Source: Neoechinorhynchus agilis (Eukaryota; Acanthocephala). Taken from it: 64,000 bases of DNA. Positions 20,705 through 32,689 of the stretch are shown here, in pieces. Both the position numbers and the translations under genes were made by a program. The notes under the pieces are model-generated. The model did no database searches, was not told the DNA's origin, and was given only the letters and a program-made list of their open reading frames with translations. Each line of letters opens with the position of its first letter. The stretch's first letter is position 1. Location: NCBI GenBank assembly GCA_051530055.1, contig CM121342.1, positions 8,866,001-8,930,000 of the forward strand. Reading direction: 5' to 3'.

Positions 20705-21570
20705 GCCTATGTCATAGTCATTGCGATATTTTCAACAGTGTTATCTTTATTGCTTGATCGAATTCTTGTGTTACGCAGACTATAGAATCCAGGTCATTCG
20801 CTTTTTATCAATTTTAATATAATCTTTTTAGCGCAAGTTTGTTGTGATTCTTATGTCTAACTTTTTGTTCGATCTGCGTTCTCATCTATACATTCGAAAT
20901 GTCCATTTTGTACATTTGCACACCGAATTACGTTCGTCGCAGACATTTGCTGTTATTTTAAGCTGCTAGAGACTCGGATTACCTGAACAAATCGTGATTG
21001 AATCTCCTTTTCCATTGTTATTCTTTTCTGCTTCTTTGATTGTATCAATCTGCTACTTACCAATAATCCAATAGAGAAGCCAATCGCGAGCAACATAATT
21101 TGGGCCGATAATGTTGTGATTGTAATGCGTTCCTCAAAACAACGAGTACCATTCAGCAAATCCAATATTTGGAATCTTATGGAGGCTGATATTTTAGAAC
21201 ATTGATTTGTGAGAAAAATGAAAATAATGTTTAATTTGAAAAATTTATTTTGCGTTTTGACGAAATATAAAAACGTCCTTGCCAAAAATTATAATGTTCT
21301 TGCTGTTCGCCGCTCTATTTTTCAATGCTGATTGTTGAGCGACGAACCAATAATTGTTCCCGCCTCGCTCGAATGATCATCGAGTCGATTTCCTAGGAAC
21401 GTTGTATTGAGTGAAACATTGCTATTCATTGAATATCACTGCCTTTTTACTGTCGATACCCACACAATCTCCAACGATGCAAATATTGAGGATTTTGGGA
21501 CTTTAATAACGACGTTTCTGACGATGAAATTCCGATACATAACAAGAAAATTTAGCATATAAATTTCCGC
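20705..21570. other. Unassigned interval with a 110-codon membrane-like ORF
   Basis: A minus-strand frame at 20953-21285 has one hydrophobic segment (AQIMLLAIGFSIGLLVSS) followed by a basic tail. No family recognised; it could be a fragment of a membrane protein. Confidence 0.3.
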
Positions 21571-21577
21571 ATATGAT

Positions 21578-22105
21578 TTAAATTTCAGCAGCAGCGGTCT
21601 CGAAGATTTCATGCATCCTTTGAATTTTTTTGGTCCGATGAAAGAACCTGGATGAGCAGGAGGTAGGAGCTAATCGTTGGGTGGAAACTTTGTCAACGCG
21701 ACCGTCGGGATATTCCACAACTGAATATTTTTCATTGGCTTCGACCAGATTAACCTTTTTGGTCGAGCGTTCGTTTTTGCTCGTTGGATGGCCGCTCTTG
21801 AGCCACGCAGATTCTCCATCACGTAACCATTGAGGAAGGGTGGTATTTAGCGGAACTCTCCTCTCAAAACTGAACATTCTTTCATGAGGCGTCTTATCGG
21901 TGCTGGTGCATAATAATGATCTTATACAGGCGAGTGCCGGAATAAGCGCGTGGTGCCAGGTCGTTATTGATTTCCCGCCGTCTCTTAATACAATCCAAAA
22001 TAGTTTTCCACAAGATGGCGTTAAGCCTCTCGCATTGCCCGTTTATTTTTTGTCGGTAGAACGTGACTTCGTCTCCAAATGTGGTACTCATGATAGATAA
22101 CAAGT
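21578..22105 (-). mobile_element. Ty3/gypsy fossil, integrase C-terminal part
   Basis: Minus-strand remains of the integrase core end and C-terminal region of a second LTR-retrotransposon family. Broken, with a few breaks. It ends about 80 bp from the ABCC pseudogene copy. Only the 3' part of pol is present. Confidence 0.75.
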
Positions 22106-22185
22106 TTACTGGTCCACGACTGTTTATACTCCAACTCGAAAATTGCGCATTGATCGTTTGCAGGCTCTCATGAAATCTTCTCTTC

Positions 22186-23410
22186 TTCGTGAACTAGTTC
22201 CGTAATCGCTATTTACAAACAAAATTTTATTTCGATTTATCGGTTATAAACATGACAAAAGTATAAATACTAGCTGAAAATTTCAAATTTTTAAGAGTAA
22301 TCCGTTTAAAATTTTTATTGCAACGAAAATTGTTAGAATAATCAATTAATGCTTTACGAAAAAATCCATGTGATCGAGTTGGTGGAAGTCCTTTTATGTG
22401 AAGGAAAATTGCAATAATTATTCAAAATCAGTGTTAAGTACCTCATCCAATTTGCACGCCGTGATAACTTCTTTATACCGACTCTTGTCGTAATCCAGTC
22501 CAAATAAAATATTTCCCTTATAGTTCCATTGAATAACCAAGATTCTTGTGAACAGTAAGATAATGTTCCTCCACCGGAGACATTTCCTTCGAGAATGCTC
22601 ATCTCGTTTATTATTGCGCCAAGCACACTCGATTTTCCACAGCCAAGAAGACCACAGAGGATAGATAAACTCCGTTTTGCAGCGGAAAGTGATATTTCCT
22701 TTAGATAAAATTGATCCTTACTTGTTCCCTTGAAATATTCAATAAGTAAACACTAAAATACTTTTCTATGTTCCGAAGTAGTCAACGTTGCGGTCATATT
22801 ATGTAAAACCACTTTACCTTAATCTTCGCTCAATTCAACATTATCCACATAGCTCCCTTCACCGGTTGAAACTCTGCTTGTCTCTTCCAAATTAAAATTT
22901 TTCTAAAGGTACATCTTTCGCAATTTGATTTATCCTATCAATCGTCTTCTCTGTTCGTATACTTGATCTTCATTTTCAGAAAAATCTAAAGTGTGACAAG
23001 CACATATCAATTTTGTTGCATAAAAGGTCCATTAAACTCTATCTTCTTAAACGCCTCCAATTTCTTGGATTATCATTTTAAGACCTAAAGTACTTTTTAT
23101 ATGTCCGCCATCCTACCAAAGTTCACCTACGGATATCCAACCTTTTGCAGCTTTTCTTCCAATCAATTCAAAAACTTAATAAATTTCAGAAGAGGGGTGC
23201 GCTCTAATCTGCGCCTTTAGAAAAAACCTCTCCAATCTTTCAAAAGTACTCAAAGCGCCTTTATTCTCTTACGCCTCAATTTCTACCACACACATTTCTC
23301 CTTTTACTCGCACTTAAAACATTCGTCGCCCCAACATTTTCCATCCTTCAATTTCTCGCACAAATCTGTACCTCCGCTCTTTCTTCTTCACCGCCCAATC
23401 CTCCAAATGT
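22186..23410 (-). pseudogene. ABCC transporter nucleotide-binding domain pseudogene (spacer copy)
   Basis: Inverted copy of about 42385-43552. Minus strand: LCGLLGCGKSSVL (Walker A), then AIINEMSILEGNVS, then TLSYCSQESWLFNGTIRE (Q-loop region, as in MRP4 YVSQQPWVFSGTLR). One base is missing after that point relative to the other copy, which throws off the frame in NILFGLDYD. The signature and Walker B parts are not present here. Both copies are broken, but by different lesions. Confidence 0.8.
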
Positions 23411-23499
23411 GAATTTATTCGGAGGAAAGAGCGGAAAACAACAACTGCAAATTAACCAACCAAAATCAAATTAACCAAAACCAACTAAAAGACCAAAAA

Positions 23500-23665
23500 C
23501 AATTTCTACCAACCATCGTCAGCTTACTTAAGAAAAAATTCTTCAAATCTCTCAACGAATCTTAAAGAAGTACCAAAATCAATATCCTGCAAATTCGAGT
23601 GTTCATGAGAACCCAAAGATGCATGGATCTCCTTTTGGTAATTAACAAATAAACGTGTTATTATT
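23500..23665 (+). mobile_element. LINE 3' end
   Basis: AACAAATAAACGTGTTATTA after a degenerate form of the hairpin seen at 38127-38152 (AGAACCC, AAAGATGCAT, GGATCTCC). Marks another LINE terminus. Confidence 0.55.
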
Positions 23666-23884
23666 ATTAGAATGCAGCATTCCGTTTCTGAATCTCCGAT
23701 TCTCTGATAAAAATCGTTGGCTGCCCTCGGGTCTTTTGTTGCGAAAAACCCATAGCTGAAAACTCGCGAAACAAGAAAATTGACCCGAAAACGTCACGAA
23801 TTAAAAATTTGTTCAATTCTTACTTGTGGCCATCTCTTAGAGACACGACATTTTGACGTGGGAACTTAATAGAAATATTCTTGG

Positions 23885-24430
23885 TACGACAGCCCAACTA
23901 CGTATTCGGACCCATCAAATACCGTGGAAACACCCAACGCTACCGGGACACCAGGCCTAAATTCTGTTCATGAAATCACTACTTTGGGACAAGCAATTTC
24001 ATTTGCACGTCAAACACACGATCCTTATGCCGCTGCAGTGATACAATTTGACGCAACCAGCCAAGACAGCCCAACTACGTATTCAGACCAATCAAATGCC
24101 GAGGAAACGCCCAACGCTACCGGGGCACCAGGCCTCTCCAAAGGTTTATGCCCCGTTTGTTTAGACTCTTTTTCCATCACGAAATTCGGTGTTTCTCGCA
24201 TTCATGGGCCCGTCAAATCACTTTGTGGAGGGTCTGGTCAAATCCCGCGATAGCTTCAACCGGCAACACCAGAAAATCCGTCGACGCTCCCCGATGACGC
24301 CGGTAGTCTTCCTTCCGCTGCTGATCTCGTGCGTGTTCTTCCCAGGAACATTCTGAAACGGATCCCAAAGGGCGCACGATATAAACCCGATATTTCAATC
24401 TCAAACTCTCTAACACAACGTTAACAAGAT
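23885..24430 (+). mobile_element. LINE N-terminal region with zinc finger and a duplicated 59-aa module
   Basis: Two in-frame modules 177 bp apart start SPTTYSDPSNTVETPNATGT (about 23891) and SPTTYSDQSNAEETPNATGA (about 24068). The second is followed by LCPVCLDSFSITKFGVSRIH, which resembles the single C2H2 finger at the N-terminus of R2-type LINE proteins (CPVCxxxF...). The frame closes soon after. The element's RT part is not adjacent. Confidence 0.5.
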
Positions 24431-24800
24431 GACTGCGTTCACGAGAGCTCCCACGATTTCCGTTCGAGTCAGCCACATCCGTGACATTTCTATAAGAACC
24501 TATCAGCGCCATTCGATTGAGCACAAACTCGTTCGACCAAATATCCCTAAGGTACAACCATATAACTTCAACAAATCAAAACGAATCTTCACGGAAGAGG
24601 AAGTTGCCTTGTTGAGCAAAGGCCCTGATTACATTGTCAAACGTCGAATATGTGAAACACAGATTAGATGTGACACCGAACTACTCATACATGCCGCTCC
24701 AAACGTAACTTATGAAGCAGCAGAATATGATATGAATGCGAGAAGAATTAATTGTAAACATTCAAATTTTCGAGGCCTCAACCTCTTATCAAGCATCTAA
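24429..24800 (+). mobile_element. Penelope-like element N-terminal fragment
   Basis: Frame with KRIFTEEEVALLSKGPDYIV, like the conserved LSxxEIxLLSKGxxF lead-in of Penelope RT proteins. Continues open to 24800 without RT motifs. About 90 bp from the right palindrome arm. Confidence 0.5.
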
Positions 24801-24894
24801 AATCACATGTAGCAGGAGAGCTCATTTGATCCCTGGACGCGGGACCATCAATTTCTGAGGTGACGCTTCACCCTATGATCGCGAAATATATACA

Positions 24895-25050
24895 ACGACT
24901 ACGGCATACCGAGAAATCCTTCTATAACCCAAAGATCAAATGGCGTGTACCACATTAACGGCATCCCGACAAATCCTTCGTTTCAAAGAATCCCCCCACC
25001 CCAACGAAGGATTGGGATGCCCAAGAATACGGCATCCGGAGAAATCCGTA
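24895..25050 (-). repeat. Minisatellite at inner edge of right arm
   Basis: Mirror of the unit at 18460-18620 (words such as TACGGCATACCGAGAAATCC). Fewer units than on the left because arm homology ends inside it. Confidence 0.7.
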
Positions 25051-26371
25051 GTTATAAATGTCGCTCCTTTGAAACTTTCAAAGCTTAGGTTGATTTTAAT
25101 AAATTGATGAAAACTTGTCATAGCGACCACGTTCTTCTTTTCTTCGGACATTATCCTTCTTTTTTGTGAAGCTTTTACCGCAGATTTTAAATCGGCTTTT
25201 CCTTGATTTGTTTCCTCCGTGGTTAACATTTTACCACTCTATTTGTTGCCAAAGAAAACAGCACGTTTTTATCGACACGACCCCTGTTTCTTATATTTTC
25301 CGGATTTTTTCGATCGCTTTCAATGTTTCCATCCAAATTATAGTTTCGAACATCACTTCTCGAAATTTCTCCTTGAATCATCGAAATCAATATCCTATTA
25401 ATCATCGCGTGTTTCGAAGTGGCGTATTTTTTATCGATAATAATTTTTAACCGGCAGCAGAGGTCTTTGGTACTCAATTCGATTTCATTGGACGGGTATG
25501 AGGACCTTTTTGAGCATTCGACAAATTATTTGCCATCTCGAACAGAATATTGATTAGTCCGGATTTTATTACTTCATTCGGATTCGTCTTGCACAATAAC
25601 ATCTCGGATAAAACGCTGTTGGTTAGTTCAACGCTCTTAACCCTTCGCTGATTGTCTAATAGACGAAGAAGTCTTTGTTGAAGGGCTAAGAATTCGGAAC
25701 GTTTGGATTGACATTCTCGTTTTGTGTGTAGCTGGTTTTCGTGTCTATTAAACGGCTGCTCGCTTAGGGTTGCCGAATTTGAACGAAGTCAAATCGACCG
25801 TTGTTACAACGTTTTGGAATTAAAAACTATTGAAATTATCGCTCTCTCTAATCAAAATAGCAACAAATAAGCAAATACTCACAAAGAAAAATCAAAAATG
25901 AATGTTTTAGCTAACGTTTTGAGTAGATTCTTTAAAAGTTTCTGAGCAATTTGTTTTTAATTTTTTCATTTTCATACTCATTATTTACATTGCTTGGCTT
26001 TAGTCGTGGTTTAAATCTTTCTTACATAAAAGAGATCTACATTTATTCTTGCAAATGCTCTCGTGCTTTATTGCAAACGGAGGAGTGTTCAAGTTGGCGA
26101 CAGACTGTCTTATTTTGAACGATTCACTTCTTGGTGTCCTGCACCGATGTGCGAAATGCTCCCTGTTAGACAGAAAGCACTGAATTCTGTATACCTCGTA
26201 TATCGGATCAGTGTGCCTCTTCTTCTTTAAAATGTATCCGAGGAAACGAATTCCCGTTTTTTGCTTCATTACTCGAAAATACCGGAAATCTTACAGAACA
26301 CGTTAATTCTAATCAATCAAATGGAGAAATTGAATTTTAAAAAACATCGTGGGATCTATTAAACATTCCGG

Positions 26372-26612
26372 ATGCACGATTGGCATCGAAACATAATAAA
26401 CTAATAAATTGAATGAACAAGTTAAATCTACTCAAAAGTTAGAAGTTAATGAAGATTGCATTGTTGATTCTCCATTTTTTCGAAACTTAAGAAAAGCAAA
26501 TCGATTCGCAAGAATATGCACGATTGGCATCGAAACATAATAAACTAATAAATTGAATGAACAAGTTAAATCTACTCAAAAGTTAGAAGTTAATGAAGAT
26601 TGCATTGTTGAT
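26372..26612 (+). repeat. Direct duplication, 144-bp period, right arm only
   Basis: An approximately 97-bp block beginning ATGCACGATTGGCATCGAAA occurs at 26372 and again, apparently unchanged, at 26516, with 47 bp of other sequence between. The left arm has one block and no spacer, which accounts exactly for the 144-bp length difference there. Confidence 0.85.
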
Positions 26613-26863
26613 TATCCGCCAACTGTATTCGCAAAGAACTAATCAAGTCGTTCAAAAGTAGGCAAACTGATTCAATCAATTGCGGATAATTGATTGCGAT
26701 CAATTGCGAACACTTCTATTAAGGAAGTTGTTCTTCAAGAAGATGTACGAAATGCGCCGAAGCAAAATTTAAGCGCCCTGTCAATTTTTGAACCTGAACG
26801 AAATTTGACTGTCAAAGTTCCACTAAACTTGTCCGGAGCAGACTAAAACGAATTATAGAAGCA

Positions 26864-27409
26864 ATGGGGGATAATTCTGACCAATTAAGTGAGAATATTA
26901 AGAAAATTGCTTTTCTAGAAAATTGTCAAATTGTGTCGCATGAAGATTGTCACGAGAGCCTGCAAACGATCGATGGGCGATTATCACACCCACGCACACG
27001 CAATCAATCAATGCTCAATTTCAATGTTTTCGCAACCTGTTGCTGCGGAGGAGGGTGCATATGGCCACCCAATACTCATGACTTATCTTCGACTGAGAGA
27101 ACTAAAACTCTTTCAAGCGATCAAGACGACCCCAAATATATTGATCGACCTACAAAAAGATGGCTTCACACGGTCATTCTAACATCAAACCCAATCTGGT
27201 CCAGAGAAATAATGCATCAAAGACTCATAACTCCTTGGCTCAGAACGATTAAAGACGACCGAGAACGTTCGCCGGCAAAATCAAAATTCATTTCGTCGGT
27301 AACAAGTATGAAAAACAGTTCGTGGATTTCGTTGACAAACACTGCGATAAAAGTTTTCACCTTCCTAGTGTCGGGTCTATCACCACATATTGATTCCGAA
27401 GATCGATAG
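26864..27409 (+). other. Decayed coding-like stretch, unidentified (right arm)
   Basis: Mirror of 16262-16665 and here open for 181 codons. Probably the 5' part of the zinc-knuckle ORF that follows. No domain recognised. Confidence 0.3.
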
Positions 27410-27550
27410 GATTTCGAGCGAAAATTTGGATGTAAGATTTTGTTCTTTCTAAAATCAAGAAAATCAGGAGCACGCATCCCGCATTCCGTCGTTAAAGCGG
27501 CAGCGGACGTTCGGGATTAGCTAACATCAAGACGGTGCTTCTTCCAAGCT

Positions 27551-27760
27551 ATGCAAATTAAGTTCATCGCCAATGAAATTTCGAACTATGATGATTACCA
27601 CTATCCAAGGTGCAATCGCTGCCAGAAATGGGGTCACTGGGCGCAGAAATGCCCTATCAAGCGAACTATTTGCCCCTTCTGTGCAGAGGAACATTACAGT
27701 GAAAACTGCCCCGAAACAACTCGTATCGCACTTTTGATTAAATTCGGGTGTTTTATATGA
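27551..27760 (+). CDS. CCHC zinc-knuckle ORF (right arm)
   Basis: Identical in protein to the left-arm copy at 15827-16036: CNRCQKWGHWAQKC and CPFCAEEHYSENC. Likely retroelement-derived nucleic-acid-binding protein piece. Confidence 0.55.
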   Translation: MQIKFIANEISNYDDYHYPRCNRCQKWGHWAQKCPIKRTICPFCAEEHYSENCPETTRIALLIKFGCFI

Positions 27761-27874
27761 ACTTCAGTGTTCAAACTAAATGTAGAGATTAAAGAAGCCA
27801 CCAAAACAGTTTATGCAAATGAAATCAGCTTCAAAAGTTGATCAAGAAAAGGTTATTCGGAAATTCAGCACAGT

Positions 27875-28514
27875 ATGGCCATCTTCATCTCATGGATTCC
27901 CGAAATCATAACATTATCCAAATTAGACATTCAGAAACACTACATTCATCACCTTAACATCGCCTGTCGACAGCTCGTTGCCGAGTCCTTCGTTCTCATT
28001 CTGGTAAAACCTGGCGGCGTTCAGCGTCGTCTGGTTGGTGAGATCGTCAGTAGATTCGAAAAACGTGGATATAAATTAATAGCCATGAAATTGATGAAGG
28101 TTTTTTCTCTCATTTCTTTCCTTTACTCTTCGATTAGCCCACAGAGAAACTCGTTAAAATCCATTATGAAGAACTCAAGGAGAAACCCTTCTATAATAAA
28201 TTGGTCAAATACATTTTGAGCGCTCCGGTTGTCGCAATGGTTAGTGTCCATCATAAAGTTTTCCCTGATGAACGATTTCGCAGATATGGCAAGGCCAAGA
28301 TGTGGTTACTCAAGCTCGTAAAATGCTGGGTGCAACAAATCCGCTCCAGGCTACAATTGGAACCGTCCGGGGAGACTTTTGCGTTAATACCGGACGCAAT
28401 GTTATCCATGGCAGTGACAGTGTCGCATCGGCGAACCGTGAGATTGGTCTGTGGTTCAGTCCCGAAGAAATCATCGATTGGAATGAAACTGATCAAGAAT
28501 GGGTTTATGAGTAG
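27875..28514 (+). CDS. Nucleoside diphosphate kinase (right-arm copy), 3 exons
   Basis: Exons 27875-28099, 28138-28239 and 28284-28514; introns 28100-28137 (38 nt) and 28240-28283 (44 nt), both GT...AG, the first with a pyrimidine-rich 3' half. The joined frame is continuous and carries the NDK fold motifs through to the phospho-acceptor His (NVIHGSDS) and the ending [10 protein letters not shown]. Same KPGG variant as the left copy, so the change predates the duplication. Protein identical between arms. The ATG is the first in frame, but the N-terminal 33 residues have no counterpart in typical 150-residue NDKs. Confidence 0.88.
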
Positions 28515-28999
28515 AATGATAACGAAAAAAGATTAAATATACTTGATTTTGCTCAAAAGTTCAGTCTGATTTGATGCAGCATCTTCAAGGAATCTTAAGA
28601 ATTGAGACTTTTTTAAATTTGAAGCAGTTGGTTATTGCGGTTAATTCAGCGAAGCAAATTAATGATCGCTTCTTTAAAAAATGAATACTGTGTGGATATC
28701 TGAGATTTCGTTTGTTCTCTATACAGAAACTAAGCGTATTAACCGGCGTGGCCCGGGGGAGCTAAATGAACAATGGATAATCCGTGTCCTACTATGAAAC
28801 ATTATCAAAAGGTGCTCAAAATGAACATTTTGCAACTTTTACTATTATTTGAAAAATTCGAAAATCGCCCCAGTTATTATTATGCTGTCTCGGTATTGCC
28901 ATCGAAGGAAATCCCTTTGGAGTTTTCGATTTCATTTGATTAACTGCCAAACCACGATCAGTTCAATAGACGTAGCGCGGCCCAAATTTGAATGTCGTT

Positions 29000-29260
29000 C
29001 ATTCCTAAGTAAACAATTACCTCCAATTTCAATCGATATCGATTAACGATTGATAAGACCAATAATTATAATTTCACTTCCAATTTTTTCGTTTTCTGGT
29101 TTAACCTCAACCTCGAATAGTGGTTCGGACGCCTATCCACAAATTCGATTGTCACCCATCCCTCGGTAAATAATCTCCTCTAATTCTAATCGGTATCGAT
29201 GAACAACTGATAAACCCAATCGATTAGTGGTGCGGATGCCCGCCCACGAACAAACTTTAT
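29000..29260 (+). repeat. Diverged tandem units of about 157 bp
   Basis: Units with TTCCTAAGTAAACAATTACC (29002) and TCCCTCGGTAAATAATCTCC (29159), each followed by an ATCGATATCGATTAA / ATCGGTATCGATGAA box and a GATAAGACCAAT / GATAAACCCAAT word, with a third partial unit after 29207. The left-arm gap begins in this array. Confidence 0.65.
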
Positions 29261-29613
29261 TTTCGTACGCTTTCATAGGCGGCTTCTCTTCGGCTTTAGC
29301 ATCGTGGATTGCGCCGATATAAAATTATAACAACTTCAAAGCAGCTTTCGCACAGTTCCATAAATCGGCTGAGACAGTCAAACCATTGCCCATTGAGCTC
29401 AACCCTCCGAATCGATTCACTCCAATTCCATCAAAGTCAATAAAAACTCACAAAACAATTCTTCCAAAAACACCTCTCTCCCTCTAACTTTCATCTTTAC
29501 CCCTAATCAATCGACCACTTACTAATCAATCTTTCTAAACAATCACGGCGGAATAACAGCACAGTATGGCCATACACATCTGACCACCATTTTCCGAAGT
29601 ACAGAAGCTGAAA

Positions 29614-30150
29614 ATGAGGGTACATCCCAAATGGATTATAGACCGGGAAATCAGAGGCAATAACTGCCATCCGCATAACAACAACAAATCTTCTTCAGAG
29701 CCTGTATGCTTCGAAATAGTGCACTTCATTGATGATGACAGGAATCAAATGATTTACTCCATTATGAATAAGAAGGCTGGAATTCGTCTATACAATACTA
29801 AAGGAATCGCTCTCAGAAGCACTTTCAAGAAGACGGGTAAAATTGAGCCGACTAGTCTATCGGACAAACGATGCAAGGCATTGAGAAGTGGTTCGCTCAA
29901 CTTAAGCAAGTTTGTAGTCGATTTGAGCATTCGTCGATAATCTCTAATCATCAAACGACATGTAAGCATCGAGCGGATTTTGTTGGCACCCACTTTATAG
30001 AAATAGAGCAAAACTTAAAAAGACGGCTTGTTTTGGAGGCCTTACATATCGTTGTGTCCAACACAATGGAAGCAAATAAAGCTAATATTAGCTTGAAACT
30101 TCTAGCCATCGACGTGTTAAAAATCAATGCTAAAATCATGGGAAAAACGT
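29614..30150 (+). mobile_element. Penelope-like element, RT end plus GIY-YIG part
   Basis: First frame: MNKKAGIRLYNTKGIALRST resembles the connector of Penelope proteins (ILKKxGIRVxFKPxxTLRSxL). Second frame: WFAQLKQVCSRFEHSSIISN then NLKRRLVLEALHI matches the nuclease C-terminal half seen at 19249-19485 (SSAISNH ... DWKRRAIKKAVMI). A frameshift lies between the two, and the catalytic GIY block is not evident. Confidence 0.6.
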
Positions 30151-30219
30151 AGTACAGCACAGGGGGGTTCGAGCGGATAATTTGTCCCCGAACTTCGGGT
30201 TTGGCGATCCCGCGCACTC

Positions 30220-30985
30220 GAGCTTAAAACCTTAATGTGTAAAACTCATTTTTAGATGACTGATGATACGAGGTTACCTTGCAAAATATTTCCACCAAAA
30301 TTATACTTTGACTAACGGGAAGGATTTTCTATCGATCTTAATTTATCACTTGATACGTTTTAATCATTTGCAACTATTGTAGTGATCGTATAATTTTCGG
30401 TCTTTTAAAATTACACAAACAATGTTGTAATATTTCCAATATTTTTTATCGTTGTCAACCTAAAAAGCGTCCAATAAAAACTATTAACGTTTTGTAAGAA
30501 AGAAGGTTTCACATAAATTATTTTTTTAAGATGAACGGATCGTTTTGTAATTCTTGATCATTAAATCATTTTAAGTATTGCCAGTAAATAAGGATACGAC
30601 GATGCTCAAAACATCCATTCAACACGGTAGGGCATCGAATGCGAATTTTAATGGTAGCAATAATATTTTCCAGATATTGTTTTTGGAAAAAGCTTTTTAT
30701 TGTTCATCCATAATTTCATTCTTCAAACAAGAAGTCTCTATTGATTTTTAATAAAATGTTGTTCAACGACCGTAGAAACAACCTTTTCAAGCTTTGATGT
30801 TCCGTCATGAAATATTTTGATGTGTCTAAAAAAGCGGTCTTGTAGTTATTTTCCATGAAAAACCATTGGCCTGAAATGACCTGAAGAATATCGTTAACTC
30901 TTTTTATTGCCTCGAAAAAGCATAGGCGTAGTACACTAAGTAGAGTTTGCCATGGAAACTCTTGACTTAACATCAATGAAGTTAA
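30220..30985. other. Unassigned part of the right-arm-only block
   Basis: An 86-codon minus-strand frame (30716-30976) has no recognised domain. AT-rich, no repeats seen. Confidence 0.3.
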
Positions 30986-31335
30986 TCTTTGAATGCACGA
31001 TTTATTTTAACGACTTTTAGATTTCACTCACTTTGGTTTTTAGCAAAGATTCAAAGAGACTTGTATTGGAAGGTAAAAATGAAGTATAATTTTTGTTTTT
31101 TAAGCTCTGTTGGATTCGTCGCAACTTTCAAGGTAAGGTGTTTATTGATGAGATTATAGATAGCGAAGAGCGCAAGAAGTTTCTATTCGTGAGTTAAGGT
31201 AAGGCTCACTTTTAAAAGAACATCAAAACAGTATCGATTTTCGCTAACGAACTCTCACTGCGAAAAACAGCTTTCTAACTTTCACTTCTATCTCGAAACA
31301 ATTTACAGTAAGTTCCGGCCTCAGGCCAAAGCCCA

Positions 31336-31719
31336 ATGACGAGTACAGTGTCCGATCGGACGCTTCAGAGGGCGACGAAAAAGATTAAAGAAAATTTTTT
31401 GTATCCATCGATGAAGATTTTTGTTTGTTTCAATACCACGATTGGGGTGAAAATGGACTTTGAAGATGTCAATGTGATCGCGAAGCATCGACATCTTGAA
31501 GGAAATGAATTTATATTTCCAAAAACCAATTCTTGCATTTATGCAAAAAGTTTTATAGCTTTAGCTTTTCGCCAGAACGATTACATTAACGTTTCATTTG
31601 ACTTTGTTTCTTCAACAAACTCTAAAGGTCCTTGCAATTTAGTGCTAAAGTTATTTGCTGCTGTTAAAAGAAATACATTATTTCCTCCGCTCGAACGCTT
31701 TCGAGTGTACCATGAATAA
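31336..31719 (+). CDS. Unknown 127-aa protein (right arm)
   Basis: Mirror of 13647-14030, ATG to TAA, three residue differences from the left copy. Preceded by a region with GT/AG-like borders (31050-31200) that might hold upstream exons. Function unknown. Confidence 0.45.
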   Translation: MTSTVSDRTLQRATKKIKENFLYPSMKIFVCFNTTIGVKMDFEDVNVIAKHRHLEGNEFIFPKTNSCIYAKSFIALAFRQNDYINVSFDFVSSTNSKGPCNLVLKLFAAVKRNTLFPPLERFRVYHE

Positions 31720-32311
31720 AAATTTATGCCAATTTTAACGAATTATTAATAAAAAGCCTTATGATCCTTCTACAAATCGAAACCAAATCAATAACAAATC
31801 ATTATTTTTGCATTTTTTCATGTCGACCAGAAATTAATGTTCAAACGATGAATTAAACTCGTTAAGACGACCAAGTGACGGAATTAATGGATACGGACAA
31901 ATACATGGATGGACCTTTCATTCCTGAATTGCGTCATGAACACCTCGGGAACATACAACAAAAACCTCTAGATCGTGCGAATTCAAGCGATTCACATATC
32001 CATGGTAGGGAAGGGGGTATAAAGGAGTCTAAATAGAGGACCGGGAAGGTCCCGCTCGACTGTTGGAGGCCACTAGGTTTCATAATTGTTCCATAATACA
32101 TCTAAGGATGCTATCAATTGCTTTGACTGTAGATGCATTTTTAGTAGGGGATGCAAATCCCGATGACTGTGTCAAATGTTTAAGGACCGATTAATGGGGA
32201 TCATTGAATTATTCCCTAAATGGATCATTTGGAGCTTCTTGGCGCAGCAACGCTTTACAAGACATGAGGCAGGGCGCGGATCACATTAAAGTCACTGCTT
32301 TTAGGCTTTCT

Positions 32312-32653
32312 TTAAAAATGGTTTTTCGTATGATTGCAACAAGCTAAAAAATTCGTACATATAATGGCTAAAGTATTGGAGTACTTCGGTTTGACGTGAG
32401 TCCCGATGCAAAGTAGACACCTAGGTTCATGTTCGCATGCTGAAGCATAATAAAACATATCTAAGAAAATAGTCATGGTGTAATCGAAGATGGTTTCCCG
32501 GAGTTTCAAAAAGGTGAACCGGTGAAAATTTATTATTCTACCCGAGCCGCACATGGATTCCGCGATGTCAAGAGTCACAGAGTACAAAATGACGGTTGGC
32601 AGTTGGGCGTTAGGAAGAGCAAAATAATTAATTGGCTTCGCACGAACATACAA
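32312..32653 (-). mobile_element. LINE ORF1 fragment (right arm)
   Basis: Mirror of 12713-13054; ETIFDYTMTI and the Cys/His cluster are retained. Confidence 0.65.
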
Positions 32654-32689
32654 TATTCTGTAACTTCAACAATACCCAAGAAATTCATC

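Larger units (their letters stand above)
29207..30985. other. 1779-bp block present only in the right arm
   Basis: Bounded by GATGAACAA and AATCTTTGAATG. The left arm joins these directly (14382) with 2-3 bases of shared sequence. Holds a Penelope-like fragment (29600-30150) and unassigned AT-rich DNA. No terminal repeats or target-site duplication, so a deletion from the left arm is more likely than an insertion here. Confidence 0.8.

Noticed and set aside
24213-24557. 114-codon minus-strand ORF opposite the zinc-finger LINE piece
   Set aside because: Antisense shadow of the plus-strand frames; no recognised domain.
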